From assembly GCF_902826915.1 (NCBI RefSeq), contig NZ_CADEGP010000012.1, positions 1 through 54,789 of the forward strand: a DNA stretch of 54,789 nucleotides, in the 5' to 3' direction. The position numbers and the translations under genes are program-made. Positions 1-8,013 of this stretch are shown here, one piece after another (within the stretch, counting starts at the first letter, position 1; every line of letters begins with the position of its first letter). The notes beneath the pieces are model-generated. The model did no database searches, was not told the origin of the DNA, and worked only from the letters and a program-made list of their open reading frames with translations. Source of the stretch: an uncultured Nitrosomonas sp. (GTDB lineage: Bacteria; Pseudomonadota; Gammaproteobacteria; Burkholderiales; Nitrosomonadaceae).

Positions 1-2624
1 GCTGCATTTGCAAACTTTGAAGTCTGTTCTACATATTGGTTAAGGGTTTTTTCGTTTGCACCGTGAAGTCCAAGAACTGCCGCCGAAGTCTTTCTCCAAT
101 GATCTTCTTCATCATATGCTTTTTCACAATTGGCTATGAGTTTCAGTAGGGTTGATTTACGATCAAATTTGCCTAGCATCTCAGATATTTCTGAAATCAG
201 CATATCTACTACCTTGTGCAGAAATTTTCCGCAATCACCCTCTCCAGTTATTTTGTTTTTTTTATCTATATTGATGCTATTTAAAGCGCGCCATCCCAGG
301 CCTAATTTAGCTGTACCGTGATTAATTTCATCTATTTCTATTAACTTCTTAGGGAGTCCATCACGGACATAATCTAAAAACTGTTGTGTATGAAAGATAT
401 GGAAGCTACGCGCTTCTGTGTTTTTTACAACCTTATCTGTAATAACTATCGTTTTTTCATTGATGTCCCTATCGCCAAGAATGGTTAATAAGGTGCGAAC
501 GGCATTAAAAACGAAGAAACGTTCAGCAATATTTTCAGCAACCCTAAATCCGTCAAGAAATCCCTTTTTGAAAATAGCAATTTTCGAGTTTTTCTCATGC
601 AAATCCCCAATTTCACAAAGTGAAACCAGATTGAGTGGACCTTGGATTAATTTAGCTTCGCTTGTTGGAGTATCATCCTGAAATTCTGCATAAACTTTTA
701 AGTTTTTCTGGGAACCGATCAAGGATATATGTTCATCAAAAATATTACCGATTCGATGTAGCCATTCACGGGCCATTTCTCCTAATCTAAATTTAACATC
801 CCTGTCTTCAATATTTTTGGCCAATACTGTTAGCCAAATCTGGAATTTGCCTTCATATACAAATGTAAGAATGCCTTTACTAACATCTGTAATAGACACA
901 AAAAGCTTCTTAAGACTTTCACTTGTAAATAGTGGTTTTGCTGAATGGTGCTGGACGTCATGCAATTTACCCATATTATCAAACGAACTGTGTCTATCAT
1001 AACCTTGTTCTGCTTCTGCTCTTATATCCCTAAGCATATTTGTAGGAATGTGGAGAATAATTGGCCGATCAACAGATATTTCTCCGTCAGGCAGTTGGGC
1101 GTGGGGAACAAAGTGGCCATTATTTTTTCTTACCCAACCAATTAGATTCAGTATTCCATTCGCATTAACAATTTTTACCCCATTTCTTGTAATTGCTTCA
1201 AAGCCTTCTTGTATTCTCCAAAAGTAACCCGGGTTCAAGTCTGCTATTGAGCTAAGACGTATAAGGTCTGGCGCTGATATGCTTTCGAATCGCCAGTTAG
1301 GATAATTAAATATGATATCTTTTGTTGCGTATCCCTTTCCCCATCCGCAACCAACCAAGACTAACAGTCCTTGTTTAAATTCGGCTTTTTTAGAAATTTG
1401 TTGTACCGTTGAATCGATGGATTTTTGAAGTTTGTCAGTAAGTACACCATCATCTTCTATAATCTCCTTGAAGCCGCCATCGTTATGGTATTCAATCGAA
1501 GGAAGGAATAATTGATATAATATAAAAAATCCCACATCCACTTGAAAGAGAAAGGATGAAGTGCGATGTTTCCCGCTCATTTTCCAGTGGACGGGAGCAT
1601 AGAATGGGCCGCCCAAAAGAGGAGTTTCATAAAAGAATCGAGAATACTTTTTTGCAAGAGCATCATCAAACGATTTAACTAGGTCATTTTTTAAAACTTC
1701 TTGTATTACAAAATCTCTTAACGCGACTGATAGTGCGCTTGGCATTGATATTATTAAATGTTTATCCGATGTGCTAATAAGAGGATGTCGATCAAGATAG
1801 CTATTTCCTACTTGCTGGGAAACTAAGTGATCTTTCATGTGTGATTGGAATAGAAACGGTTCAAGGTCGTAAAGTTCTGTGCCGCATTTTTCAAGATCTT
1901 TAAATGAAAGGGTCACACGAGAAATCAGCTCGTTTCTATCAGGAATACTAGCAATCGACAGTCTTGAATGAATCTCTTCTGAGCCTATTTGATAACGTTG
2001 TAATTGCGAGTTCTTACACAATAAATCAGAAATAATAAGTAATGATTTGACGGCTTTTTTTATTTTTACAAATACTCCGTTATCAGGCATTGTTGAAACC
2101 ACGCCTAAAATTAGTCGTGTATAGAATCCTGTTGATTCCCATGCACCTTCCAAAACTCTGTAGTCGCCATCTTGGTCTTGAACTAAAGAAACAAAAATGT
2201 CTTCGCTAGGATCCTCGCCATAAACACACCGCGATTGGCCTATTTTATGAAACCAACGAGCCGCATCATGGATATTTGATTCCTTATTGCCATCACAAAA
2301 TACAACCGCTAATGCAACCAGAATTTCTAATCTTATACAGTTGGATTGATAGTCAGGTAGTGTCTGAAGGCCTGATAATAAAGGAATGGTTGTGTTTGGA
2401 TCAAATTTTGAAAGATCTTTGATTAGTTCTTTGTTATCGTTGGAAATTTCTTTAATTGTTACAGATAGTGACGCCCATCGTTCCCCTTCTCTAAGTAAAG
2501 CTTCTAGTTTTTGAGGATTAATAATTTTTTCTGGTTTGCTAAGTTTCTTTTTTGACGCGCTACCTCTCTGATGAGCAGCTTTAGTTTTGAGCTTTCGTTT
2601 TTCTTTTTTCGTTCGCTTGGCCAT
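1..2624 (-). CDS. very large uncharacterised protein (partial, C-terminus beyond left edge)
   Basis: The reverse strand is open for 874 codons from the ATG at 2624 to the window edge with no stop, far beyond chance. I do not recognise the family. The N-terminus is strongly basic (MAKRTKKEKRKLKTKAA) and rich in Lys up to about residue 35, which could bind nucleic acid or be a flexible tail. The rest reads as a soluble mixed alpha/beta protein with no signal peptide, no clear membrane segment and no Walker, nuclease or protease motif that I can see. It is divergent from the gene at 2761 and lies at the cargo side of a rep-xis-int integrative element. Function unknown; accessory (possibly defence) cargo is only a positional inference. 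Confidence 0.85.
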   Translation of the reverse strand, partial: MAKRTKKEKRKLKTKAAHQRGSASKKKLSKPEKIINPQKLEALLREGERWASLSVTIKEISNDNKELIKDLSKFDPNTTIPLLSGLQTLPDYQSNCIRLEILVALAVVFCDGNKESNIHDAARWFHKIGQSRCVYGEDPSEDIFVSLVQDQDGDYRVLEGAWESTGFYTRLILGVVSTMPDNGVFVKIKKAVKSLLIISDLLCKNSQLQRYQIGSEEIHSRLSIASIPDRNELISRVTLSFKDLEKCGTELYDLEPFLFQSHMKDHLVSQQVGNSYLDRHPLISTSDKHLIISMPSALSVALRDFVIQEVLKNDLVKSFDDALAKKYSRFFYETPLLGGPFYAPVHWKMSGKHRTSSFLFQVDVGFFILYQLFLPSIEYHNDGGFKEIIEDDGVLTDKLQKSIDSTVQQISKKAEFKQGLLVLVGCGWGKGYATKDIIFNYPNWRFESISAPDLIRLSSIADLNPGYFWRIQEGFEAITRNGVKIVNANGILNLIGWVRKNNGHFVPHAQLPDGEISVDRPIILHIPTNMLRDIRAEAEQGYDRHSSFDNMGKLHDVQHHSAKPLFTSESLKKLFVSITDVSKGILTFVYEGKFQIWLTVLAKNIEDRDVKFRLGEMAREWLHRIGNIFDEHISLIGSQKNLKVYAEFQDDTPTSEAKLIQGPLNLVSLCEIGDLHEKNSKIAIFKKGFLDGFRVAENIAERFFVFNAVRTLLTILGDRDINEKTIVITDKVVKNTEARSFHIFHTQQFLDYVRDGLPKKLIEIDEINHGTAKLGLGWRALNSINIDKKNKITGEGDCGKFLHKVVDMLISEISEMLGKFDRKSTLLKLIANCEKAYDEEDHWRKTSAAVLGLHGANEKTLNQYVEQTSKFANA

Positions 2625-2760
2625 TCTTTGTGTGTCGATCAATATTATCTATAAAAATTCGGATTAAAGCCTATTAATAATTTTTTATTTTTATGTTTTC
2701 AGTGTCGATAAATAAAGTGTACGTTTTAGTACAGTATCTTCTCATTTCTAAAGAATCGAT
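2625..2760. promoter_or_regulatory. divergent intergenic region with short repeats
   Basis: This 136-bp AT-rich gap separates two divergent genes and must hold both promoters. It contains two related blocks, TGTGTCGATCAATA near 2630 and AGTGTCGATAAATAAA near 2700, plus the imperfect palindrome GTACGTTTTAGTAC near 2718. These could be sites for one regulator acting in both directions. No clear -10/-35 pair was assigned. Confidence 0.3.
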
Positions 2761-3546
2761 ATGGAAAAAAATAATAGCAAGTATGGCAATCTCACACTTG
2801 AACAATTCAAGCTACTTATCAATAAGTTGCCAGAAATTCGTGGCCAAATGCAAGAATTGCCTGATCTTTTAAATTCCGCTCCTAAAGATAGAGTTATGGG
2901 AATACTGGATCAAGGTTTATATTGGGCTGACAGCTATGAATTATCATTTCAAGAATTGCTGGCGTTGCTTATATGCGCCCTAGGTTGTCATCAGGAATTG
3001 CACAAAGCTGCTCAATCAGACGATCCAACTCAAGCTGTGTTTAGTATGTTTCAAAATGTTGAGTATGAGACATGGGAAGGCGGATTGGAGGGATTATTCG
3101 AGATTAGTGATGTTGTCGGTTTGTTTTCTGCATTGCAGCGTAATATTCTTTCAATCATGTTGTTTCATCGCACGCTCAACGCAATGGTCGATGAAGTTCG
3201 GAGTGGGGATGATGATTCATTATTTAATGCAGTGCGCATAGACCGTTCTATTATCACTTGTCCGACATTTGCTTTACGTATTTCCAAAGCGGAAGTTAAA
3301 AATGACAGGAAATTTTTTATCCGGCTGCGCAGCTCCCTAAAAGGGCCTTCAAAGAAACACTGGGAAGCATACAAGGATTTGCGTTATGCATTCTTTATTC
3401 TTCGGGAATCTGGGTTTAATCAAATGTCTGATGCGCAACTTGAAGAATTGCTCATACATCAATTGAAGCTATATTCCAATGCACCCGGTGCTCGAAAGAA
3501 TCTCCGAAAACAGTTCACAGAATCCAAGAAATTTTCAACCACCTGA
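2761..3546 (+). CDS. uncharacterised protein of integrative element (261 aa)
   Basis: A complete 261-codon gene beginning at an ATG that follows a T-rich leader; no strong Shine-Dalgarno is visible. The protein is mostly helical by composition, without signal peptide or membrane segment, and ends in a basic tail (ARKNLRKQFTESKKF). I do not recognise the family. It stands about 100 bp upstream of the rep gene on the same strand, so it may belong to the replication/transfer module or be co-regulated cargo. Its divergent neighbour is the giant protein to the left. Confidence 0.7.
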   Translation: MEKNNSKYGNLTLEQFKLLINKLPEIRGQMQELPDLLNSAPKDRVMGILDQGLYWADSYELSFQELLALLICALGCHQELHKAAQSDDPTQAVFSMFQNVEYETWEGGLEGLFEISDVVGLFSALQRNILSIMLFHRTLNAMVDEVRSGDDDSLFNAVRIDRSIITCPTFALRISKAEVKNDRKFFIRLRSSLKGPSKKHWEAYKDLRYAFFILRESGFNQMSDAQLEELLIHQLKLYSNAPGARKNLRKQFTESKKFSTT

Positions 3547-3647
3547 AATTGAAATTTGAGGTGGACGACATTTTGTAGCCTGAGGCATAAATTTCTGATC
3601 GTTGCTGAAAAGCAATTGCATATCAATCAACGATTAGGAGTTTTTAA

Positions 3648-5006
3648 ATGTCACAGGAAACAAAAGAATCTATTCAATCCGCTGAGCCAACATGCGATGC
3701 AACGCGCGAGAGCGCGGCCGCGTGGCGTGATGGCGAAGTGGAACAAGATTTGACAGGTGCACTGCATCTGTCCGAATCATCTTCAGAGGGTACGCCGCCT
3801 AGTAACACAGTACCCAATAACTGCAATAATGAATATTTCAAGCTTTTAAGATTTGGAGTTGATAGCCTTTATCTATCCTATCCAGGGGAATTATTTCCTG
3901 ATGTTGATGAGAGGCTAACTGAACTAAAGCAAATCGCACAATCACCAGAACCCTTTGAGCAAGTCAAGGCGCAATATCCCATTAATAGTCATATATTCGA
4001 AGTCAAAGATAAAGGAGCTAGGCTATTTCCTTATATTCTGGAAGATAATGCTTTTCGTATTCAGCTATCTCGTAGCCAATCGGTTCCACTGGCTTATGTG
4101 AAGCTTTCCAGCGAGTATCTGACACATGTGGGTTCCGTTGCAGCAGAAAAAGAGCTGCAATCCATCCTGGCTCAATTTGGAGTGGTTTATGAATCTGCTA
4201 ATGTCAGTCGCATCGATCTGTTCGTGGACTTCTTCAGTTCAGTTGATATGGAAAGCTGGGATCGTCATGCCTGGGTGACGCGTGCTTCATCTATTAATAA
4301 CTATTCTATCGAACGTGCCTTCTCCGGCTGGGTCATTGGGGCAGGGGGTGTCATTAGTTGTCGTCTGTATGACAAAACATTGGAAATAGAAAAACAATCG
4401 AAGAAATTCTATTTGCATGAGTTATGGAAAAAAGCCGGATGGAATGGAGAAGATAAGGTCTGGCGGCTTGAATTTCAGTTAAATCGAGGAGTATTGACAC
4501 AGAAAGGATTCGGAAAGCTGTCTGAGGTGCTTGGTAATCTCAGCGGCTTATGGAGTTATGCCACAACAGAATGGTTACGCCTAACCCTGCCGAATGGGGA
4601 TGATCAAACCCGTTCACGCTGGCCGATTCATCCTTTATGGGGTTACCTATCCTCTATCGACTGGGAAACCAATGGCGGCCCTTTATCATCTCGTTTCAGC
4701 GCTGCGCGTGTACCTGGCAATGATTGGCTTTGCAAGATCGGACTCAGCACGCTGATTTCACTCATGGCGTGCAAAGGCATCAAGGATTTTGATTCGGGCA
4801 TACGGGTTTTTAAGGATGCGCTTTATGTTTATCATGAACGTAAAAGCTTTTATTTAGGACTGACTTTTGATGATTACATACAGGAAAAGGTAACCATTAA
4901 AGCGCGTCAATTCAATACCATCCTGAATCGTTCTATCGAAGCGGAAGAACAAGCGAGTATAGATAAAGATGCGGCTGAGTATCGGAAGCAATCGGACGGC
5001 GAATAA
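3648..5006 (+). CDS. replication initiation factor (Rep) of integrative element
   Basis: A 452-aa protein that matches the general pattern of the replication initiation factor family (Rep_trans type) found in filamentous phages and small integrative elements. Diagnostic blocks are SRIDLFVDF around residue 185, RLYDKTLEIEKQ around 245 and WRLEFQLNR around 275. The first 65 residues are acidic and low-complexity. The start is supported by a Shine-Dalgarno (TTAGGAG) 6 bases upstream. Two bases separate its stop from the excisionase-like gene, which in turn overlaps the integrase, so rep-xis-int form one operon. It probably allows transient replication of the excised element. Family assignment is by motif recognition, not alignment. 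Confidence 0.75.
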   Translation: MSQETKESIQSAEPTCDATRESAAAWRDGEVEQDLTGALHLSESSSEGTPPSNTVPNNCNNEYFKLLRFGVDSLYLSYPGELFPDVDERLTELKQIAQSPEPFEQVKAQYPINSHIFEVKDKGARLFPYILEDNAFRIQLSRSQSVPLAYVKLSSEYLTHVGSVAAEKELQSILAQFGVVYESANVSRIDLFVDFFSSVDMESWDRHAWVTRASSINNYSIERAFSGWVIGAGGVISCRLYDKTLEIEKQSKKFYLHELWKKAGWNGEDKVWRLEFQLNRGVLTQKGFGKLSEVLGNLSGLWSYATTEWLRLTLPNGDDQTRSRWPIHPLWGYLSSIDWETNGGPLSSRFSAARVPGNDWLCKIGLSTLISLMACKGIKDFDSGIRVFKDALYVYHERKSFYLGLTFDDYIQEKVTIKARQFNTILNRSIEAEEQASIDKDAAEYRKQSDGE

Positions 5007-5008
5007 CA

Positions 5009-5356
5009 ATGGATAAAGTTAGCCTGCCTCTGCCTGCAATTCGATGCTTATCCAAAGAAGAAGCGGCGCAATATCTCGGTATTGGCGTGACATTGCTCAC
5101 TGAATTGGAGATTCCTTATATCAAGCTAGGTCGTCGCTGCCTATATGACAGGGTTGACCTGGATGCCTGGATAGAAGAATATAAGCAGTGCGAGCACGGG
5201 CGGGCTAAGAAGGAGGCAATATGGCCCAAACCCAAGAAGGTGTCTACCGGAGACAAGATTCTAGTTTCTGGTGGATTGCAACAACGTTCCCAAACGGCAA
5301 AAGAATACGCCAAAGCTCTGGGACTGAAATCCGACAGGATGCTGAAGCACTGCTAG
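5009..5356 (+). CDS. AlpA/MerR-like helix-turn-helix protein, probable excisionase
   Basis: A 115-aa protein whose first 60 residues are a typical excisionase-like winged helix: LSKEEAAQYLGIGVTLLTEL, then IKLGRRCLYDRVDLDAWIEE. Such proteins bind att DNA and direct excision, or activate the integrase promoter. Its ATG is 2 bases after the rep stop. The reading frame continues 136 bases into the integrase gene, giving a Lys/Gln-rich tail with no recognised domain. The integrase has its own Shine-Dalgarno inside this gene. The tail may be dispensable. Confidence 0.75.
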   Translation: MDKVSLPLPAIRCLSKEEAAQYLGIGVTLLTELEIPYIKLGRRCLYDRVDLDAWIEEYKQCEHGRAKKEAIWPKPKKVSTGDKILVSGGLQQRSQTAKEYAKALGLKSDRMLKHC

Positions 5357-6285
5357 CCAAAATTCGGCTAGAAGCATTTCGGGAACATCATTTCGGCATT
5401 AAGCCCCAACGTACATGGCAAGAAGCCGCAGTAAGGTATCTCGCGATAAAGGCGAATTTACGAAGCATTAAGGATGTTCAACGAATTTGCTGCAAACTTG
5501 ATCCTATTCTAGGTCATTTGATGCTAAACCAGATTACAGGTGATGTGATTTGGTCAGTCATTCAAAGTGTACTAGCAAAAGGAAATAAGCCAGCGACAGT
5601 AAATCGTTATTTGGCATTAATTCGCAGCTTGTTACGCATGGCTCGTGATGAGTGGCAGTGGATTGATGCAATGCCAAAGATTCGTTTTTTAACGGGTGAA
5701 ACAGAACGTGATAGATGGTTGACTAGAGAGGAGGCTACTCGATTGATTGTAGCAAGCCCATCTCATTTGGCAGCTTTGATTCGTTTTGCACTTGCTACGG
5801 GATGCCGTGCAAAGGAGATTACTGGTTTAGAATGGAGTCGGGTTGATTTGGAACGTCAAACAGCCTGGCTTAACCAAACCAAAAATGGAACACCGCGAGG
5901 TGTGCCGCTAAACCACGATGCAGTCATTGTTCTGGAAGAGCAACTTGGGAAGCATCCGCAGTTTTGCTTTACTTATCATGGTAAACCGATTCGCTGGGAA
6001 ATCACAAACAGCGCGTGGCATACCGCACTAGAAAAAGCAGGATTAAATGATTTTCGGTTTCATGATCTCAGGCATACCTGGGCTTCATGGCATCGTCAGG
6101 CTGGTACGAGCTGCGATGAGTTGAAGGATTTAGGTGGCTGGAAATCCAGAGTTATGGTGGATCGCTATGCCAAGTATGCAACCGAGCATTTAAGGGTTGC
6201 AGCGGCTAGAATCGAGCGTGAGCGTGGTGGGCACGTGATTGAATTGTCACGTTTTTGTCACGTTCAGAAAGAAAAAAGGGGTTAG
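5221..6285 (+). CDS. tyrosine recombinase/integrase (element A)
   Basis: A 354-aa tyrosine recombinase. Catalytic residues are visible: Arg I in ATGCRAKEITGLEW (about residue 198), the HxLRHTW box (HDLRHTWASW, about 280), the W/H position in LGGWKSR and the nucleophile Tyr in VMVDRYAKY (about 318). A core-binding domain occupies roughly residues 60-160. The start is secured by AAGGAGG 5 bases upstream. It ends 25 bp before the tRNA-Lys 3'-end copy at 6311, its likely attachment site, and its stop codon lies inside the terminator hairpin at 6278-6300. It is the distal gene of the rep-xis-int operon. Confidence 0.93.
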   Translation: MAQTQEGVYRRQDSSFWWIATTFPNGKRIRQSSGTEIRQDAEALLAKIRLEAFREHHFGIKPQRTWQEAAVRYLAIKANLRSIKDVQRICCKLDPILGHLMLNQITGDVIWSVIQSVLAKGNKPATVNRYLALIRSLLRMARDEWQWIDAMPKIRFLTGETERDRWLTREEATRLIVASPSHLAALIRFALATGCRAKEITGLEWSRVDLERQTAWLNQTKNGTPRGVPLNHDAVIVLEEQLGKHPQFCFTYHGKPIRWEITNSAWHTALEKAGLNDFRFHDLRHTWASWHRQAGTSCDELKDLGGWKSRVMVDRYAKYATEHLRVAAARIERERGGHVIELSRFCHVQKEKRG

Positions 6286-6300
6286 CATTTTACTAACCCC
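6278..6300 (-). terminator. Rho-independent terminator of the tRNA-Lys type
   Basis: GGGGTTAG (6278-6285) pairs with CTAACCCC (6293-6300) around a 7-base loop. On the minus strand the stem is followed by a T6 run, so it terminates leftward transcription. The same hairpin, with a different loop, follows the intact tRNA-Lys (36361-36390) and its degenerate copy (34480-34509), so the terminator travels with the tRNA 3' end as part of the att region. Confidence 0.75.
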
Positions 6301-6310
6301 TTGTTCCATT

Positions 6311-6356
6311 TGGTAGGTCGTGCCAGGATCGAACTGGCGACCAACGGATTAAAAGT
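6311..6356 (-). repeat. tRNA-Lys 3'-end copy (att site)
   Basis: 46 bp identical to 36401-36446, the 3' part of the intact tRNA-Lys(TTT) gene from CCA to the anticodon loop. After position 6356 the similarity stops and no 5' half of a tRNA follows, so it is not a functional tRNA. It lies between the 3' ends of two converging integrase genes (5221-6285 and 6746-7924). This is the expected picture of an att junction between two tandemly integrated elements. Confidence 0.9.
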
Positions 6357-6745
6357 AGCAGTCACAGCGAAAATTATGGTTTCAAAGCTGAAGAAATGTA
6401 AATTCTTTTTTATTTCCTCATGATTAATCTCACTGAAACCGAACCAGAACCGAACTTCTATGGGTGCCATTTGCCCCATTTTCAAGAAAAATTGATTGAA
6501 AACAATCCAATATTAAAATTTCTTCCGAACTGAATCCGAACGATCCCGAGCCTAGTTGCCGGAGATTGAGCGCTAGCAAGGCAGAGCGAGAAAAAGCCCC
6601 GGATTTGCCCCAAAACGATCCGAGGCGCACCCGGCGGGGTAGCCGATAGGGCAGCCATCCTCACCTCGAAATCGCCCCAGAGCGACAGACTATGGGCGCG
6701 AGCTGGGCCAGTTTGCGCCAGCCCGACCCGTCATTTTCGCCGTTT
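6357..6745. other. inter-integrase segment with G+C-rich patch
   Basis: No gene is seen in these 389 bp. The left part has CCGAAC-containing short repeats near 6438-6455 and 6525-6545. From about 6541 to 6740 the G+C content, counted by eye, is about 63 percent, against roughly 43-45 percent nearby. The patch may be the outer end of element B with its recombinase arm sites, or a relic from a high-G+C host. Short reverse-strand open frames here just read through the tRNA fragment. Confidence 0.5.
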
Positions 6746-7924
6746 TTACGTCGTGGTTGTCGTGGCCTCCCTGATCTTAATCGATGCGCTTTGGGCAGCC
6801 TCATTTAAGACCTTGGTGGAAAGGTGAGAATAACGTTGCGTAACCACACTGGTGCTGTGTCCAAATATCTGCTGTACCTCGTAAAGAGTGCGCCCACTGT
6901 TGACCAGAAAAGACGCATACTGATGCCGCAAATCGTGTAAGCGCAGATGTTTTAGACCTGCTTTCTCGCGCAGTCGCTGCCAGACTTTGTGAATATTACA
7001 ATAAGGCCTGCCTGTGAGACGATTAATGAACAGATACTCAAACTTGCCTTGAGTGTCCAATTGTTTAAGGATCTCGATAGCACTCTCATTTAATGGCACT
7101 CCTCGTAATTTTCTGCTCTTGGCATTTGTTGCTCGGATGGTGAATATGCCTTTACTCATATCCACATCACTCCATTTGGCAGAAAGTGCCTCGTTTAACC
7201 GACAGCCTGTAGAAAGTAGGAAGAGGGCGATCTGACAGACAGACCGATTCTCATCGGTATGTAACACCGTCAATAAACGATTCAGTTCTACATCATCCAT
7301 ATAAAGTTCAAGTTTGTTATCTTCATGAAACATCGGTACTCGTGCCACTGGGTTTTTATCCAGCATTTCCCAATCGATGGCCAGATTAAGAGAATGCTTC
7401 AATAATTTTATGTGATGGTTGCAGGTGGCAGCAGCCAATCCTTCATGCTTTAGCGAAGTATGAAACAACTGGATCTGTTGACGCGTGATTTGATTGAGTC
7501 GCTTATTCCCAAATACAGCTTTGATCCGAAGTCGATACAGCTCTTCATCGCGATCCCATGAGCGTTTCCGTGGCATCACATAGGGCAGATAGTGCTGCTC
7601 GAAGAATTCTGCATAGGTTAATACTGCCAGTCTGGCTTTTTCTTCACCACGTGGATCGGCTCCCAAGGCAAGAATCTCCGCTTTAAGCGCTTTGGCTTTC
7701 TTGCGTGCATCAGCCAATGTGATATCTGTCGTGCGACCAATCTTCTGATGACAGGTCTGACCTGTGGCTTGTTTATAGCGCAAATAATAGGTTTGTCCTT
7801 GGCTTTTACGCACTTCAACATATAGGCCTGGGAGATCCTCATCGCAGTACTCAATGCGGGATTTACCTTCCGGGCATTGCAGATTATTTCTAATAAAGCT
7901 TTCTGATAATTTTATAACAGGCAT
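6746..7924 (-). CDS. P4-type tyrosine integrase (element B)
   Basis: A 392-aa integrase with an N-terminal arm-binding domain of the P4 type (GLYVEVRKSQGQTYYLRY ... KKAKALKAEILALGADPR), a core-binding domain around residues 100-190 and a catalytic domain with Arg in LLSTGCRLNEALSAKW, HDLRHQYASFLV, FGHSTSVVTQRYSHLS (Tyr nucleophile). The ATG at 7924 is preferred because GGAGG lies 5 bases upstream; an ATG at 7936 overlaps that Shine-Dalgarno. Its 3' end faces the att copy at 6311. It differs clearly from the neighbouring integrase A, so two unrelated elements are present. Confidence 0.93.
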   Translation of the reverse strand: MPVIKLSESFIRNNLQCPEGKSRIEYCDEDLPGLYVEVRKSQGQTYYLRYKQATGQTCHQKIGRTTDITLADARKKAKALKAEILALGADPRGEEKARLAVLTYAEFFEQHYLPYVMPRKRSWDRDEELYRLRIKAVFGNKRLNQITRQQIQLFHTSLKHEGLAAATCNHHIKLLKHSLNLAIDWEMLDKNPVARVPMFHEDNKLELYMDDVELNRLLTVLHTDENRSVCQIALFLLSTGCRLNEALSAKWSDVDMSKGIFTIRATNAKSRKLRGVPLNESAIEILKQLDTQGKFEYLFINRLTGRPYCNIHKVWQRLREKAGLKHLRLHDLRHQYASFLVNSGRTLYEVQQIFGHSTSVVTQRYSHLSTKVLNEAAQSASIKIREATTTTT

Positions 7925-8013
7925 ATAAGCCTCCATAAATATTGATACGTGAAATTAGTTTGATCAGTATTTGAATAACATGAATTTATTTAGTGACTTA
8001 ATTGCACGATTAA

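Noticed and set aside
130..1145. Four plus-strand ORFs at the left edge
   Set aside because: They are shadows of the continuous reverse-strand gene 1-2624, which is open for 874 codons.
6282..6664. Reverse-strand ORFs between the integrases, one ending VASSILARPTK
   Set aside because: The matching tail is just translation of the tRNA-Lys fragment; no ribosome site or family support.
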